64,000 nt of DNA from Tetragonia tetragonoides (Eukaryota; Streptophyta; Magnoliopsida; Caryophyllales; Aizoaceae). Under the pieces are notes generated by a model. It ran no database searches and was not told the DNA's origin. It worked only from the letters and a program-made list of their open reading frames with translations. The stretch spans positions 3,638,001 through 3,702,000 of the forward strand of contig CM076150.1 in assembly GCA_038025085.1 (NCBI GenBank), written 5' to 3'. The position numbers were made by a program, and so were the translations under genes. Positions 27,001-41,146 of this stretch are shown here, one piece after another (within the stretch, counting starts at the first letter, position 1; every line of letters begins with the position of its first letter).

Positions 27001-30000
27001 TTATGTTTGGCGTCAAGTATGAGCTCAGGTGGCAAGGGTTTTCAGTTATGTACCTGTTACAGTGATCCTGCAACATTGAATGAATGCCAATGAGATCTGT
27101 GTGAGGACTCCTTGTCCTCTTAAGTTGTTCTGTTCAGTCAGTGTGTTTTCTATCATCTACAGTATTTTTGTAGTTTTTTTAATTAAAGAGTTAAATTACT
27201 AGCAAGACGAATATTGATGAAGGATGATATCCTTTTTCCTTTTACAGAAGAAAAAGTATACTAATCATATGAAGCAGCAAAGAAAACTACAGGAAAGGAG
27301 GGAAAATTCCTCTCATGAAAACTAAATCACATTAGTCCATTTTTTTAACCTCAGATAGAGTAGCTCCTAAAGCCCCAGACGCCCCGGACAATGAAGAAGC
27401 TAAATAAGGTATATTCCAAAGCAGCTTCGAGAAAGCGAAGATCCGAGCATTCCTCTCAAGCCACAACACCCACACAACTGCCTGAAAGGCTTATGCCACA
27501 ACATCTTGAGCTCCTTTCCTTTCCCAAAACCAGTTTACCCAACCTGAATGAAGTCCAGGACTGTTGACAGGCGAACCCAAGCTTCTCCCACCACACGGAA
27601 TACCTTATTCCACAGGAATCGTGCTGTGGAACAATGCAAAAATAAAACATGCACTGCTCCATTGGCACAACTGAACATGCACATATCTGGCAAAATAGCC
27701 AGCCCCAAACACCTCTGTTGTCGTATGTCATTGGTATTTATCCTTACCAAGGCCAGTGTCCACCCAATAGCCCTTCTACCCCAACAAATTTGCGATAGGG
27801 AACTCAGGGAACTGTGATAGGGTCGTAAGGCACTTAAGAAAAGACTTGCAACAAAATACTCCCCACCCCTGCCCCCAATGCACATTCACTCACCCCTCAT
27901 CCTTACGACAAGAACTGGGCAGCCTCCAGAGCACTGAACCGAGATGCCAGCTCCTGGCTCCTGCATCTCCCAACATAAAGTGACCATTGCAAAGACGATT
28001 CCGAAATCCATCCTGTCCTGTTCATAACTCGAACAAGATACGAACAGTTTAGTAAATCTGAAAACAGCTAAACAAGACATACTGTGCAAGCATCTAACAA
28101 AACAGTCCGTTCCAATTTCGTTGGCTCTCTGGTAGTGTAGCCAGAGAATACATTGTTGGCAGATAACTGAGATTATCCACATCTAAGTAAGTAATGCCTC
28201 CAGTTGCCACATTCTCTGGACTCATAACCTGCACAGCAGTGGAAATGGCTTTAGTGGGCTTCCAGGTGTGCAATTGATCATTACATTATTCTATAGATTT
28301 GCATAGAAAAATTTCCCATCCACAGTTTTCACATTATACTCATGCATTGTCACTGTCGTTCTCTTATGCTGAATTCTAGTTCTTCGACTGGTGTAATCAG
28401 CTACGTGAGAACAGTTTGCTGCATTCAAATAACTTTTACGGAGTATTTAATTTTTTATTATTATTGGGGGTGGGGGTGAGGGTGGGGGTGGGGGTGGGGG
28501 TGGGGTGGCGATTGAACTATAATGGAATACTGAGCCAAAGTATGCCATTTTTGTGATTCCACCTCCCATACTTTTAGAAACATTCCATTTTACTTCTATT
28601 TGTTTTTATGTAAGTAATTGTTACCTTTTTTCAGCTATTATCTTTCTGAAAGCTGAATGTATGTGGAGCAAACACTACATAGTCCTTTAACTTGGTCCAA
28701 TGATCTTTCTCTCATACATTATGCATATTTTGTAGGTTGAGCCCATACGCAACTTCTTTGCTGCTCTTTTTCTTGCCAGCATCGGGATGCTTATTCATGT
28801 TCATTTTCTCTGGAATCATGTTGATATTTTACTGGCAGCTGTTATATTGGTCATTATTATAAAAACTATTGTGGTGGCTACAACTGTCAAAGCATTTGGT
28901 TACAACAACAAGACATCAATTCTTGTAAGCCTTCTACTCATTTAATGTGTACCATGGGTCCGGCCAATTCACAATTCTCTATTTTCAAGGTCAAACTTTC
29001 TAATTTTGAGTGATAACAACAGGTTGGGATGTCCTTGGCACAAATTGGAGAATTTGCTTTTGTTCTTCTAAGCCGTGCTTCTAATTTGCATTTGGTTGAG
29101 GTAGTGCATTATTTCATTTATTTGTTTGAAATATCTTGATGGAATGGATTGCTTTCAGAGCTAGAAAGTGATGATATACTTCTCTTCAAAAAAAAAAAAA
29201 AGTGATTGAAATGGATTCTATGTTTTCTTCAACGCCGTGCTGTTTACTAGGACTCCTTGGTCTCTTCTTTCCACATCCCTCTTTTTATGACGAGGATGAT
29301 TGTCTTTTTGCAGGGAAAAGTTTACTTGTTACTGCTTGGCACAACAGCTCTCAGTTTGGTAAGTTAGATTGTTTAAACATTGCTAAAATTGATTTTGCCA
29401 AAATTTTGGATCCCTAAATGCATGTAGTTGCTTTCTTCTGATATTGTGTCTTTGTGATTAGGATGTGTGTGCTTTTATAATTTGTCTTCTACTTCCTCCT
29501 TTTATCCGTGGTTTCTTAACATACAACAATTTTTAGATAAGGAAAAATTTATTAATCAAGTGTTAAAGAATACAAAATAGGAGGACAAGGCATCCTCATT
29601 ATCAAAACAAAGTATCTATAAATATTGCCAATGGCGCTGAATTACCATTAGCGGAACACCCTTAAAAGGCCCCCGCCGCCTTAGCCCAAAGGGAAACCAA
29701 ACAAACTATATGGTCCCAAAAAAAGTCAAGAGTCTTCCCAGCACCGGAGAAAACCCTTGAATTCCTCTCCAGCCAAATGCACCAAAGAATGGCAATGCAC
29801 CAAACATATAACAATATGTGACAAGTATTGTTTTTCTGCTGTATGCATGGCCAACCTTATAGGAATGTCAATTAATCGGCTGGGATAGAAGTATGTGAAC
29901 ATGTGGTTATCTTTGTGGTTTCTTAGTGTAGTGCTATTATCTTATACCTTTACTACAAAACCTTTTAAATGAAGTCATAGAAACTGAAAATGCTCATAAA

Positions 30001-30624
30001 CATGTGGTGCCGTGGTGGTATTGATATACAGAACTTCCTGCAGTTTCCAGGCTGGAATTGTTTCATTTAAATTGTTCAACTTAAGACTTAAAATGACTTC
30101 AGCAACATGCCCAGCCAGCCAGCCCCACCCCTCTTCTTACCCAAAAAATAAATAAAGGGGGGTGGGGACGGAAAGAAAGCAAGACAGTTGTGATTCTGAG
30201 GCAGCAACAGCTCCCATAATTGTTATCTTCTCTTTTCTCTTTTTCCAATTGGCTTGTAGTAGAATTGTGTGCTGACCGTTATGGATTTATCTTGTATACT
30301 CACAAACAATGATTGCAGGTGACAACACCATTGCTTTTCAAGTTAATACCTGCTGTCGTACATCTTGGAGTGTTGTTGCGGTGGTTTTCTCCTGAAATCC
30401 CGAGTGAGGTAATGATCTTTCATGCATCTTATTCGAGTGAAAGCTTATGCATTGGGTGCAAAATCTGTTTCAGATGCTTGTCTTGTTTGTTCTTTAAGTT
30501 TAGTGTTTTGAGAGATTATGTTGAATATGGCTTATCCTCCCAGATTGGATATAAAGGAGAAATCCTTCGAGCAGACAGTGCTAAGCGTATTACTTTGATG
30601 GTCCAAGGCCCTCATGATTCATGA
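11941..30624 (+). CDS. KEA: K+ efflux antiporter of the KEA4/5/6 type, 20 exons
   Basis: A CPA2-family cation/H+ antiporter, expected in endomembranes exchanging K+ for H+. Exons: 11941-12241, 12573-12616, 15654-15712, 16063-16132, 16246-16307, 16403-16478, 18875-18949, 19260-19331, 19433-19516, 20533-20601, 22056-22133, 22348-22436, 24331-24427, 24566-24619, 25137-25232, 28736-28924, 29023-29100, 29314-29358, 30319-30408, 30544-30624. All are GT-AG and the phases close to 602 aa. Residues 1 to about 31 are a signal peptide; residues 40-52 are 13 glycines. SFADMFDRALEKEFP is the KEA4-6 N-terminal signature. The Na+/H+ exchanger core runs from residue ~180 (VVVIVSATCGGIAFACAGQP) to ~575 with the QD pair at 330-331. 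There is no C-terminal KTN/RCK domain, as in KEA4-6 and unlike KEA1-3. Which of KEA4, 5 or 6 is not decided. Confidence 0.96.
12058..12096 (+). repeat. In-frame GGC/GGT repeat coding 13 glycines
   Basis: Thirteen consecutive Gly codons, mostly GGC, just after the KEA signal peptide (residues 40-52). Such triplet runs change length easily, so the N-terminus is likely polymorphic. The region lies before the conserved core. Confidence 0.9.
13056..14824. repeat. Pair of direct repeats in KEA intron 2
   Basis: Copy 1 at about 13056-13170 and copy 2 at about 14706-14824 share blocks in the same order (ATTAGGTAG, GGATCTA, GTGCTGTT, AAAAGAGG, GATGGGTTTCAAACCCA). The last block is a palindrome resembling a tRNA B box only loosely. 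The rest of the 3-kb intron 2 holds no recognised element. Confidence 0.6.
16728..17155. mobile_element. Possible hAT-like MITE in KEA intron 6
   Basis: Clusters of GCTCG/CGAGC words face each other: GGCTCAGGCTCGGCTCGG at about 16825 and GTAGGCTCGGGCTCGG with CCGAGCCGAGTCC at about 17070-17120. An AT-rich centre separates them, as in GC-word foldback elements. The exact ends and target duplication are not resolved. Confidence 0.35.
18050..18590 (+). pseudogene. L1 LINE 3'-end fragment (zf-RVT) in KEA intron 6
   Basis: Frame-broken translation shows the zinc-binding RT C-terminal region of plant L1 elements: ETTLHLFFTCDITCTIWGRLF, then VCPSCVEFFQ, then LLWRSAVVAIVWCLW-ERNARVF. It ends with the L1 3' tail near CTTAATCAAAAAAAG. 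It lies in the same orientation as KEA and is clearly dead. Confidence 0.75.
20960..21680 (+). pseudogene. L1 LINE 3'-end fragment (zf-RVT) in KEA intron 10
   Basis: Contains CALCWASSESETTSHILLLC (zf-RVT Cys/His pattern) near 21003-21062 and, after frame changes, GRGKGKTILWLSALLVLCGVF near 21373. It ends at TTTCTTATCTAAATAAATAA, a typical L1 tail. Same orientation as the host gene, non-functional. Confidence 0.75.
23115..23262. mobile_element. Foldback MITE, copy 1 of a tandem pair (KEA intron 12)
   Basis: A 148-bp element with imperfect inverted ends: TTCTTGGCTACACCTAAG at the left, and its near complement CTTAGGTGTAGTGAAGAA at the right. Further in, AACTTGGCTACACCC pairs with GGGTGTGGCCAAGTT. 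No coding capacity. Preceded by GGGCAAA. Confidence 0.75.
23277..23445. mobile_element. Foldback MITE, copy 2 of a tandem pair (KEA intron 12)
   Basis: A 169-bp direct repeat of the preceding element, about 90 percent alike, differing mainly by an A/T-rich expansion in the loop. It is also preceded by a short GGCAAA, so the unit plus flank was duplicated together or the element inserted twice at like sites. Confidence 0.75.
23885..24006. mobile_element. Short hAT-like MITE relic in KEA intron 12
   Basis: Starts TAGGGGTTCATTTTTCGGAT and ends ATCCGAA-type sequence then GCACAGCCCTTA, forming imperfect inverted ends, with repeated TCCGGAT/ATCCGA words inside. This composition is common in hAT MITEs with TAGGG termini. 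Confidence 0.45.
25980..26513. repeat. Direct repeat pair of about 145 bp in KEA intron 15
   Basis: Copies at about 25980-26122 and 26363-26513 share CTCTTCCAACCTT, CATGATGCT, CATTTC, GAGTGAAG, GGATCTTCAC and GAGTGGG in order. They are some 380 bp apart. No function recognised; probably a fragment of a repeated element. Confidence 0.65.
27330..28110 (-). pseudogene. L1 LINE 3'-end fragment (zf-RVT), antisense in KEA intron 15
   Basis: On the minus strand the frames DIRQQRCLGLAILPDMCMF and HVLFLHCSTARFLWNKVFRV are the plant L1 zf-RVT region, followed by LGKERSSRCCGISL in another frame. Frameshifts and stops show it is dead. Opposite orientation to KEA. Confidence 0.78.
28466..28507 (+). repeat. 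G-rich minisatellite (GGGGGT)n in KEA intron 15
   Basis: Seven G-runs separated by T or TGA on the sense strand, ending 229 bp before exon 16. On the pre-mRNA this could fold as a G-quadruplex. Confidence 0.8.
29530..29810 (-). pseudogene. L1 LINE 3' tail, antisense in KEA intron 18
   Basis: The minus strand reads FFGAFGWRGIQGFSPVLGR and continues with the typical L1 3' UTR, ending in TTTCCTTATCTAAAAA. It is 5'-truncated. It resembles the 3' ends of the fragments in introns 6, 10 and 15. Confidence 0.65.
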
Positions 30625-31149
30625 TATTAAATAAAAACATGAACCGGAAAAGCAAATTTCGGGCATTACCTGATGGGCTTATTATGCTCTGGGGGACAGG
30701 TGCTTAAGAGCGTGAAGGCGGTTTGACTAACTGATCAATCAATTTTTGTGACACTGCTCCCAGTTTGGTGTGCATACAAAATACAGTATCTGACCAAAAA
30801 GCGAAGCGAAATATGGTAAGACAAGAATGAGAAAATGGAGTAACTCAGCTATAAGCAATTCACCAACAGACTTCAGCTAATCGTAATGCCCCACCACGTC
30901 CATATTTTTTTGTATAATAGTGTTCAGTTTTGTAATGTAATTCATTTTATTCTTCAAATTTGTCAAACCCACTCGGGTTCTTCGGTTTAGTAGAACTTCT
31001 GATGCAGTTATAGGAATACTAATTGTAAATTCAATGAACTGCAGTTAGTTACTGGCTTTGAAGAGGAAATTGTATCAATCTCCTGTTTCAAAATTTTGTA
31101 ATTCTCAATGTTAATATATTTGTTTCATAGTATCACTCCATAGATGTCC

Positions 31150-34100
31150 CCTACAACAACAACAACAACAACCCAGTAAGTATCCCGCCTAGGGCGGGGT
31201 CTGAGGAGGTCCAGATGTACGTAGTTTTACCCCTAACTAGTCGCCTAGAAGAGAGACTGTTTCCGAAAGACCCACAAAAACTTTTTTTTTTTTTTTTAAA
31301 TACATTTTTAAAAAGGTTTTTTTATTTTTTTTTTTGGTAATAAAAAAGCAATAAAGGATGATCAAAAGGGCAAGAGAAGTAAAGCAGTAAATATACTAAT
31401 ACAAGATATTACTAAATGAACAACATAAAGTGAAGAAGACACTACAGGCTATAAAAAAAATGAATCAACCTCTAGTACTAGCCAATGCAAAAACCATAAT
31501 CTAACGAGGATCCTCTACACGAATCCTACTACGCCATAATTTCCTATCTAGGACCAAGTCCTCGATAAGTTCTAGAAGGGTCAAATCCTGCCTGATTACC
31601 TCTCCCCAAGTCTTCCTCGGGCGTCCTCTTCTTCGTTTACAGTCTCTAAGTATAATTCTCTCACACCTTCTCACCGGTGCATCTCAATGTCTCCTCCTCA
31701 CATGCCCAAGCCACCTAAGCCTTGTTTCTCGCATCTTGTTGTCAATATCGGTCACTCCCACCTTGCCTCTCAACACTTCGTTCCTAATTTTATCTATTCT
31801 TGTAGAGTTGCACATCCAGCGAAGCATCCTCATCTCGGTCACCCGCATCTTCTGCACATGCACCTGCCTCACCGGCCAACACTCCACCCCATATAGCATA
31901 GCTGGCCTGATGGCTGCACAATAGAATTTGCCTTTAAGTTTTAGTGGAATTTTTCTGTCACATAGAACTCCTGTTGCACTCCTCCACTTTAGCCACCCTG
32001 TTCTGATACGATGAGTCACGTCATCATCAATCTCGCCGTTGTCCTGTATGATTGAACCGAGATATTTGAAACAATCCCTCTTCGGTACCACTTCAGTACC
32101 AATCTTAATCTCCATATCCGAGGCAACCCCATCTCCTGTAAATTTGCATTCCAAGTACTCGGTCTTTGTCCGACTTAACTTAAATCCCTTTGACTCTAGT
32201 GTATCCCGTCAAAGTTCTAGTTTGGCATTAACACCTTCTCTAGTCTCGTCTATCAAAACAATGTCGTCGGCAAACAACACACACCAAGGCACATCTCCCT
32301 GAATAGTCTTAGTGAGCTCATCCATAACGGTTGCTAATAAAAAGGGACTCAACGATGACCCCTGATGTAACCCAATATCTATAGAAAATTGCTCAGTTTC
32401 CCCTCCTGTAGTCCTGACCCTAGTCCTCACTCCTTTATACATATCCTTAGTAACTCGAATATAGGCGACTGGAACTCCCTTGGATTCCAAGCACCTCCAC
32501 ATAACTTCTCTGGGTACCCTGTCATAAGCCTTCTCCAAATCGATGAAAACCATGTGCAAGTCCCTTTGTCTATCTCTGTAGTTCTCTATAGAACGTCTCA
32601 TCAGATGAATCGCTTCTGTTGTTGACCTCCCTGGCATGAAACCGAATTGGTTCTCCGAGATAAGAGTACTCTTCCTTAGTCTCTTCTCAATCACTCTCTC
32701 CCATAGCTTCATGGTGTGACTGAGTAGCTTAATACCTCTATAGTTGTTGCAGCTTTGAATATCTCCTTTGTTCTTGTATAGAGGAATCAATGTGCTGAGC
32801 CGCCACTCCTCCGGCATCCTTGCCGATTTGAGGATCATGTTGAAAAGCCTAACTAACCACAATAAACCTTCTTTCCCCAAACTCTTCCATACCTCTATGG
32901 GTATCTCATCTGGTCCTACTGCCTTTCCACTCTTCATCGTCCTCATGGCCCCTTTGATTTCTTCCTTCGTAACACGACGACAAAAGCTGTAGTTATAGTG
33001 TTGCTCGGATGTGCTAAGATCTCCCAACGAAATGTCTACGTCCCCAACATTGTTAAAAAGCTCATTGAAATACCCATGCAACCTCCTCTTGATGTTCGCT
33101 TCGTCCACAAGAACTCGTCCCGCCTCATCCTTAATACAACGAACTTGATCCAGGTCTCTAGTCTTCCTCTCCCTAGCTCTCGCCAACCTGTAAACGTCCT
33201 GTTCTCCCTCCTTAGTGGCCAATTTTTGGTACAAGCTCTCATAGGCTTTACTTTTGGCTTCTGCTACTGATTTCTTTGCCTCCTTCTTTGCCGTTCTGTA
33301 GACTTCTCGCTTCTCCACCCTTTCCTCATCTATAGTGCTATCCATTAGAGCTTTATGGGCAACCTTCTTAGCCTTCACCCTGTTTTGAATGTCCTCACTC
33401 CACCACCAGGATTCCTTCTTGCTACTTCCTATCCCTCTTGCAACTCCTAAGGTCTCCTTTGCCGCATTTCTAATGAGATCCGCCACCCCTGTCCACATTT
33501 GACTCGCATTTCCTTCTCTTTTCCAGATGCTATCCGACTCAACCTTGGCCTTAAATTGACTCCCCAAAGTTCCTCTAAGATTCCACCACTTGATTTTGGT
33601 ACAATTATGTGCACTTCTCTTTCTCTTCCACCCCTTCATCTTAAGGTCTAAAACGACCATCCTATGTAGGGTCGACACACACGCACCTGGTAAAACCTTG
33701 CAATCCATGCACAATCCTCGATCGCCACGTCTAACAAGAATGTAATCAATTTGGGTCTTAGCAGTGCTTCTTCTAAAAGTAACTAGGTGCTCTTCTCTTT
33801 TGTTGTAGAAGGAGTTGGTTACCATTAGGTCATACGCAGTCGAAAAATCTAATACCGATGTGCCACCATCATTCCTAACTCCATACCCGAAACCTCCATG
33901 TGTACCAAAATACCCATCCGAAGTAGCCCCTATATGTCCATTGAAGTCTCCTCCTATAAGGAGTTTCTCACTAGGGGGAATTTGCTGAATAACATCATCT
34001 AACTCCTCCCAAAAGCGACGCTTAAGTTGCATATGCAACTCTGCTTGCGGTGCATAAGCACAAATGACATTGAAGGTCTCATCCTTCACCACAACCTTGA

Positions 34101-34416
34101 TAGACATGATCCTATCATTGGTTCTCTTGACCTCTACAACATGTTGTTTAAGCTCCTTATCGACTAAGATCCCGACCCCACTCCGTTGACTCGAACACCC
34201 TGAATACCAAAGTTTGAATCCATTGATCTCTTTTGCCTTGGCGCCTAACCACCTCGTCTCCTGAACACACACGATATTAACCTTATATTTTTCTAGAACC
34301 TCCACTAACTCTAGATTTCTTCCCGTGAGTGTCCCTACATTTCATGTGCCAAACCGCAATCTATTTGCCCCAACTCTCCCCCTTCGAGACCCAGAGCTCA
34401 CCGGAGGACTAGCCAT
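31150..34416 (-). mobile_element. RTE-type LINE, ORF nearly intact
   Basis: The minus-strand ORF from ATG 34416-34414 to TAG 31503-31501 is 972 codons in one frame, broken only by TGA at 34344-34342, 32211-32209 and 31686-31684. The endonuclease domain comes first ([41 protein letters not shown]). Then reverse transcriptase ([55 protein letters not shown]), a C-terminal region with WLGHVRRRH, and RRRGRPRKTW. Domain order and the (GTT)n tail at 31185-31150 fit the RTE clade; L1 elements end in poly(A) and carry RNase H. The element lies antisense, 0.5 kb beyond the KEA stop. Confidence 0.9.
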
Positions 34417-34595
34417 AACTCTACCAATAGAAGTCAAAGACGCCACACCGACCGAAAAAATGGTCAAGCAGTTAACTCAAAATAAAAATTAGAAAAGCCA
34501 TGAAACTAAATAAGTACTAGCACACCAAAAGGTTAGGTAACGCAATCGTAACTATATAACAAACAAATTCTATGGTTGCAAACAAAATTTGCTAA

Positions 34596-34706
<111 letters not shown>

Positions 34707-34958
34707 GGCTAGAGATACAAACAAAAACAAAAACAAAAACAGACTCTCTAGAAAAGTTACTAGGTTCCACTTAAGAGAAAGAGTAGCACACAAAAATAGT
34801 CTACAAAAAGCAATACCAAACAACAAACTTCACGTGCCAAGGTCAAAGAAATCAGCAACAAGAATAAAGAAATAATAAAGTGAGGGTCAAATCCAAGCAA
34901 AAAGGGATCTGACTGAAAAATAAACGTTGTGGATAAAGACCACTGGGTAATAGTACTA

Positions 34959-35133
<175 letters not shown>

Positions 35134-35809
35134 GAAAAAACAAAGCTGCAAATAATACAAGTAACCAAATAGCAGTAGTAAAGCTAGCAGGTATTACGAC
35201 ACTTAAGGCTACACAACAAGTACTAAACCAGCTCTAGGACACTAAAGAAGCTAGAGAATAAAGAAAAGGAAGAAAACAAAATACAAGTAAAGGGAGTAAC
35301 AATGCAGACTCACGTGAAATAGAAGCCACACAGAAATAAAACTTAGTCAAACAATGGGTCCCACCAGCAAAGGAGGGAAAGTAAACGTCAAATCAACCTA
35401 CAGAAAGGTATCGAAAGGGAAAAGCAAACTGATAGCAATAACGTTCACCGGGGGGCTGACCGAAAAGGTAAGTAGCATAGGAAGGCGTGTCCGGCGAGTG
35501 TATGCGGTACCGTCGGTGCTTACCACGGCGGACTTACCGGTCTCCGGCGGGAAGCTGGCTACAAAGGGGTCGGAGTTGGGTTGCCTTCTCCTGCGGTGGC
35601 GTAATGTTCGTGGCCGGCGAAGGGATTTCGCCTTTGCACTCACTGGAGCCTCCAACGAGAAGTCGGTGGTCTATGTTCAGCCGGGCTGGAGGAAGTCGGC
35701 GGTCACCGACCTACTGGAAGTGGCCGGCGATCACCGACCTAAAAGCGCGGGCTAGGGGGGAGGGGTACGGTGGGGGGGGGGGGGTGTTGCGTTTCTGTTT
35801 TATCAAGTC

Positions 35810-35844
<35 letters not shown>

Positions 35845-36399
35845 TCCTCCCCTGATTTCCAAAATTGAAACTGATTGAGTCACCTTTTTTTTTCTTTTTC
35901 TTTCTTTTTTTTTTTTGTGTGTGGGTCCTTTTTCCCTTCACTTTTGTTTTCTGTTTGTGACATCGTAAGAAATGATGAAGTTAGGAGCTCCTCCTTGCGA
36001 GGGTGACTCAAGTCCAGAAAAAAATGTTGGGTTTTGAATGATCTTTATTTCCATTATGTGCAACGTTTACAATAGTTTTTGCTCTCACCAATTTCATCCA
36101 TCATCTGCATTTGACAGTTTGATACTGATAATGATTCTTTAGATGGTCTTATCTATTCTAATGTAAGAAGAGAAAAATGAGGAGGTTGATAGGCTAGCAA
36201 TTTAACAAAGCAAGGAGTGGTCACGGAGGAAAATTTTCTTGTATGGTCAAAGACATATGTAGAGATTAAGACTTTCAGCCTGTTTGAAGAGAGTAATAGG
36301 TGACCTTGTAAAATGCTCAAGGTTAGCACAAAGCAAGAAGTACAAAATAGTACAACTCCAAGGAAACAAGCAAATAAGAAAAGCAAACTACTAAGGACC

Positions 36400-36610
36400 T
36401 ATTTGATTCTACTGAATTTCATGTAACTAAACTTAATTAAACTGAACTTAATGATATTTAAGTGAATTGAACTGAACTTAATGACACTTAACTGAATTGA
36501 TGACTATTATTATGATAATCTGAACTGAATTGAACTTAATGGCACTGAATTGGACTGGACTGAAGTAAATTGAAGTGCACTGAACTCCATTAAACTTAAT
36601 TTAAGTGAAA
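36400..36610. mobile_element. Tourist-like repeat relic with GAACTGAA words
   Basis: Begins CCTATTTGATTCTACTGAAT and is filled with (T/A)GAACTGAAC(T/A)TAAT units, like the better preserved copies near 47.3 and 57.9 kb. No right end can be fixed. Confidence 0.5.
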
Positions 36611-36619
36611 TAAGCAAAC

Positions 36620-38397
36620 CGGTAATATGTGACCTTATGTAAGTTTTTTTGGAATAAGTTGTCTAATGAAGCTTTACTTTATTCACTCAAAAAATAAAAT
36701 AAAAAATAAAGCTTTATTTTACTGTTTAAAAAGAAATTTTCATCCAGTATAGCAATATATAATGCTGATTATTAGGAATAACAATAGGGGACAACAGGTG
36801 TAATGGACGACTTTGCCACACCCGCCTTTGCTACGGATATTTTTCGCGCACCCTCGTTTCACCACTAGTAGCAGGTAAACACACCAAACTTCACCCTAAC
36901 CCCAAATGAACATCCACCACCTCGCCTAAAATTCAATTACTACGCAAATTTTTTTGGCTTATCTCCAAATGACTATTACCAAGTAGTAGTAACATATGAT
37001 CAACAAAATTTATTTGCAAAGCATTTTTTTGTTATATGGGTCGAAGATTAAGTGAGAGGTGGGAGAGGAAGAACCAAGAACTGAAATTAAACAAAATTTA
37101 GGATTTTTATATCTCTAACTATTTGTTTACATGAACTAGTGAGACATGTATGAGATGAAAATAAAGCCAAATTCACACCTCGACACCTGCCTCACTAACC
37201 ACAATAGACAATACTTTTAAAATCCTCCCCGCTCCAACACCAAACAACCTATCATCTTCCATACCCACTTCACCTAAGGTGATTGTTTTTTGCACAACAA
37301 ATTTGTTATTAGGCAATTTAAAGAGAGTTTTAGGCAATTTATTGCCAAAAAATCAATAGATTACAACCCTAGAGCCCGTTAAAGCCCTCCTCAATCCTCA
37401 TACTCCACCTAAGATGATCGTACCCGTCATACAGCCCCACTACCATTCCTAATGCCTAATATAGAGTAGGATCTCCTTTAATTAAGTCTGCATTTCTTGT
37501 TGAACAAGTGTGTCAAAGATTGTAAGTACTGGTATGGTGACACCAATTGTCCATCCTAAAGTTGATTTGTTCTCCATTATCAATCTTTCATTATACAATA
37601 ATTCTATGGGGATAGAAATAAAATAGGGGAGCCATATTTGGAAACTTTTAGGTGTCCATAACAAACCTAATTTATTTATTAAAGGAGTTGGAAGCTTTCA
37701 CTTTGGAGGGACTTGTTTAATGAATTAGTATCCTGCTCATGGTTTGTTTACCTATTTGTCATTATAAAAAAAAAAAGAGAAATCAGATATGCATGACATG
37801 GAATCCCAAATCCAATAATCTAAGCATACTAGTTTATCATTATATCATCTCAATCATTACAATGCTTAATATTAGGCATATAGGTTAATAGCAATCGCAC
37901 CCTCTAACTCAAGATTGGAAAATGATACTCACAACAACTAGAGCATTTCTTAAACACTTAAAATGCTTTACATAGATAAACGAATTAGTACTATTTTCTC
38001 ATTTTAAATTAACCGTGTCAATTTTAGGACGATCAATTTTGTACTGAAAGTCTAAATCCTCTTAAACTATTTAATCAAACAAGTTAGACTTGTCAACCCA
38101 TTTAATAGTCAGAAAATCAAACACAAATTTGACTTATTTCATATTGGTTTGTGTTCTTCTATCTCGTGTCAAAATTATTAGATTCCGCACGCTCGAGTAG
38201 TAAACTTTCGTCAAAAAGAGTTATGGCTTTTGGAATTTCTTTCCAAGTGCAATAGTTTGGGCTTTTTAATGGAAATAAAAGTACAGGTATTTCGTTTATA
38301 TTTATAAAACTAATTTGTTGTAAATATTTTAAATTGCCTTTTAATAATAATCTTGTAGTTTACCACTTCTAGGCAATTTCTTTATTTTTATTATTAA
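36620..38397. other. AT-rich intergenic DNA
   Basis: No gene, RNA or intact element recognised between the GAACTGAA relic and the Helitron-like element. Confidence 0.5.
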
Positions 38398-40521
<2,124 letters not shown>

Positions 40522-40582
40522 TTTGTTAAGGAAGTATATTAAGGAACACACGCCCACTACAGTTTGAGTGTGCACTAGATAA

Positions 40583-40806
40583 ATTTTGAGCGTATATTTT
40601 TTTTGGTTCACGACCAAGGGTATCCACCGTCGACCATAGTGATTATCCCCCGCGCTGGCTTGTAGGCACCTCAAAGGGTGGGACAACTGACCAAGGAATT
40701 TAAAGCTGCTCCATGCCCAAGGCGAGATTCGAACCCTCGACTTTGGTTAAGAATGGATGAGTCTCTACCACTCAACCACACTTTTTTGGTTATTTTGAGC
40801 GCATAT
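40583..40806 (-). mobile_element. tRNA-derived SINE with 15-bp target duplication
   Basis: On the minus strand the element starts near 40791. It has an A box (TGGTTGAGTGGTAG, 40779-40766) and a B box (GGTTCGAATCT, 40735-40725) about 30 nt apart, as in a tRNA-derived Pol III promoter. About 130 nt of unrelated body follow, then an A-rich 3' end at 40604-40598. ATTTTGAGCGTATAT (40583-40597) and ATTTTGAGCGCATAT (40792-40806) are target duplications with one mismatch. Total insert about 194 bp. Confidence 0.9.
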
Positions 40807-41146
40807 AATATCATGCAAATCGCATAAATTGGGCAAGTCAAGATAAAATGTTTGGGAGAAAGCTTTTGAAAAGTTCCCAAACCTCAGTATTTGGTTATAA
40901 ATTTTTTTTTTTTTTTTTTTTTGATCAGAGGCTATAAAAGTTTTTGGGGAAGCTTTAACTTTTATTGGTGCCTAAAAGTCGAGTTTGTGAGAATAGCTTT
41001 CAACAAAAAGTTAGTGAGAGTAACTTTCAACCACATATACAACTATTTACATCTTGACATCTACAACTATGTACAACTACGACTACATACTGACAATTCG
41101 CAGCTACATACAACTCATAACTTACAATTAAATTTGCCAAACATGA

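Noticed and set aside
35354..35855. Open frames of 122 and 133 codons in the GC-rich block
   Set aside because: Two overlapping frames with no motif; GC-rich DNA has few stops. More likely the LINE 5' region.
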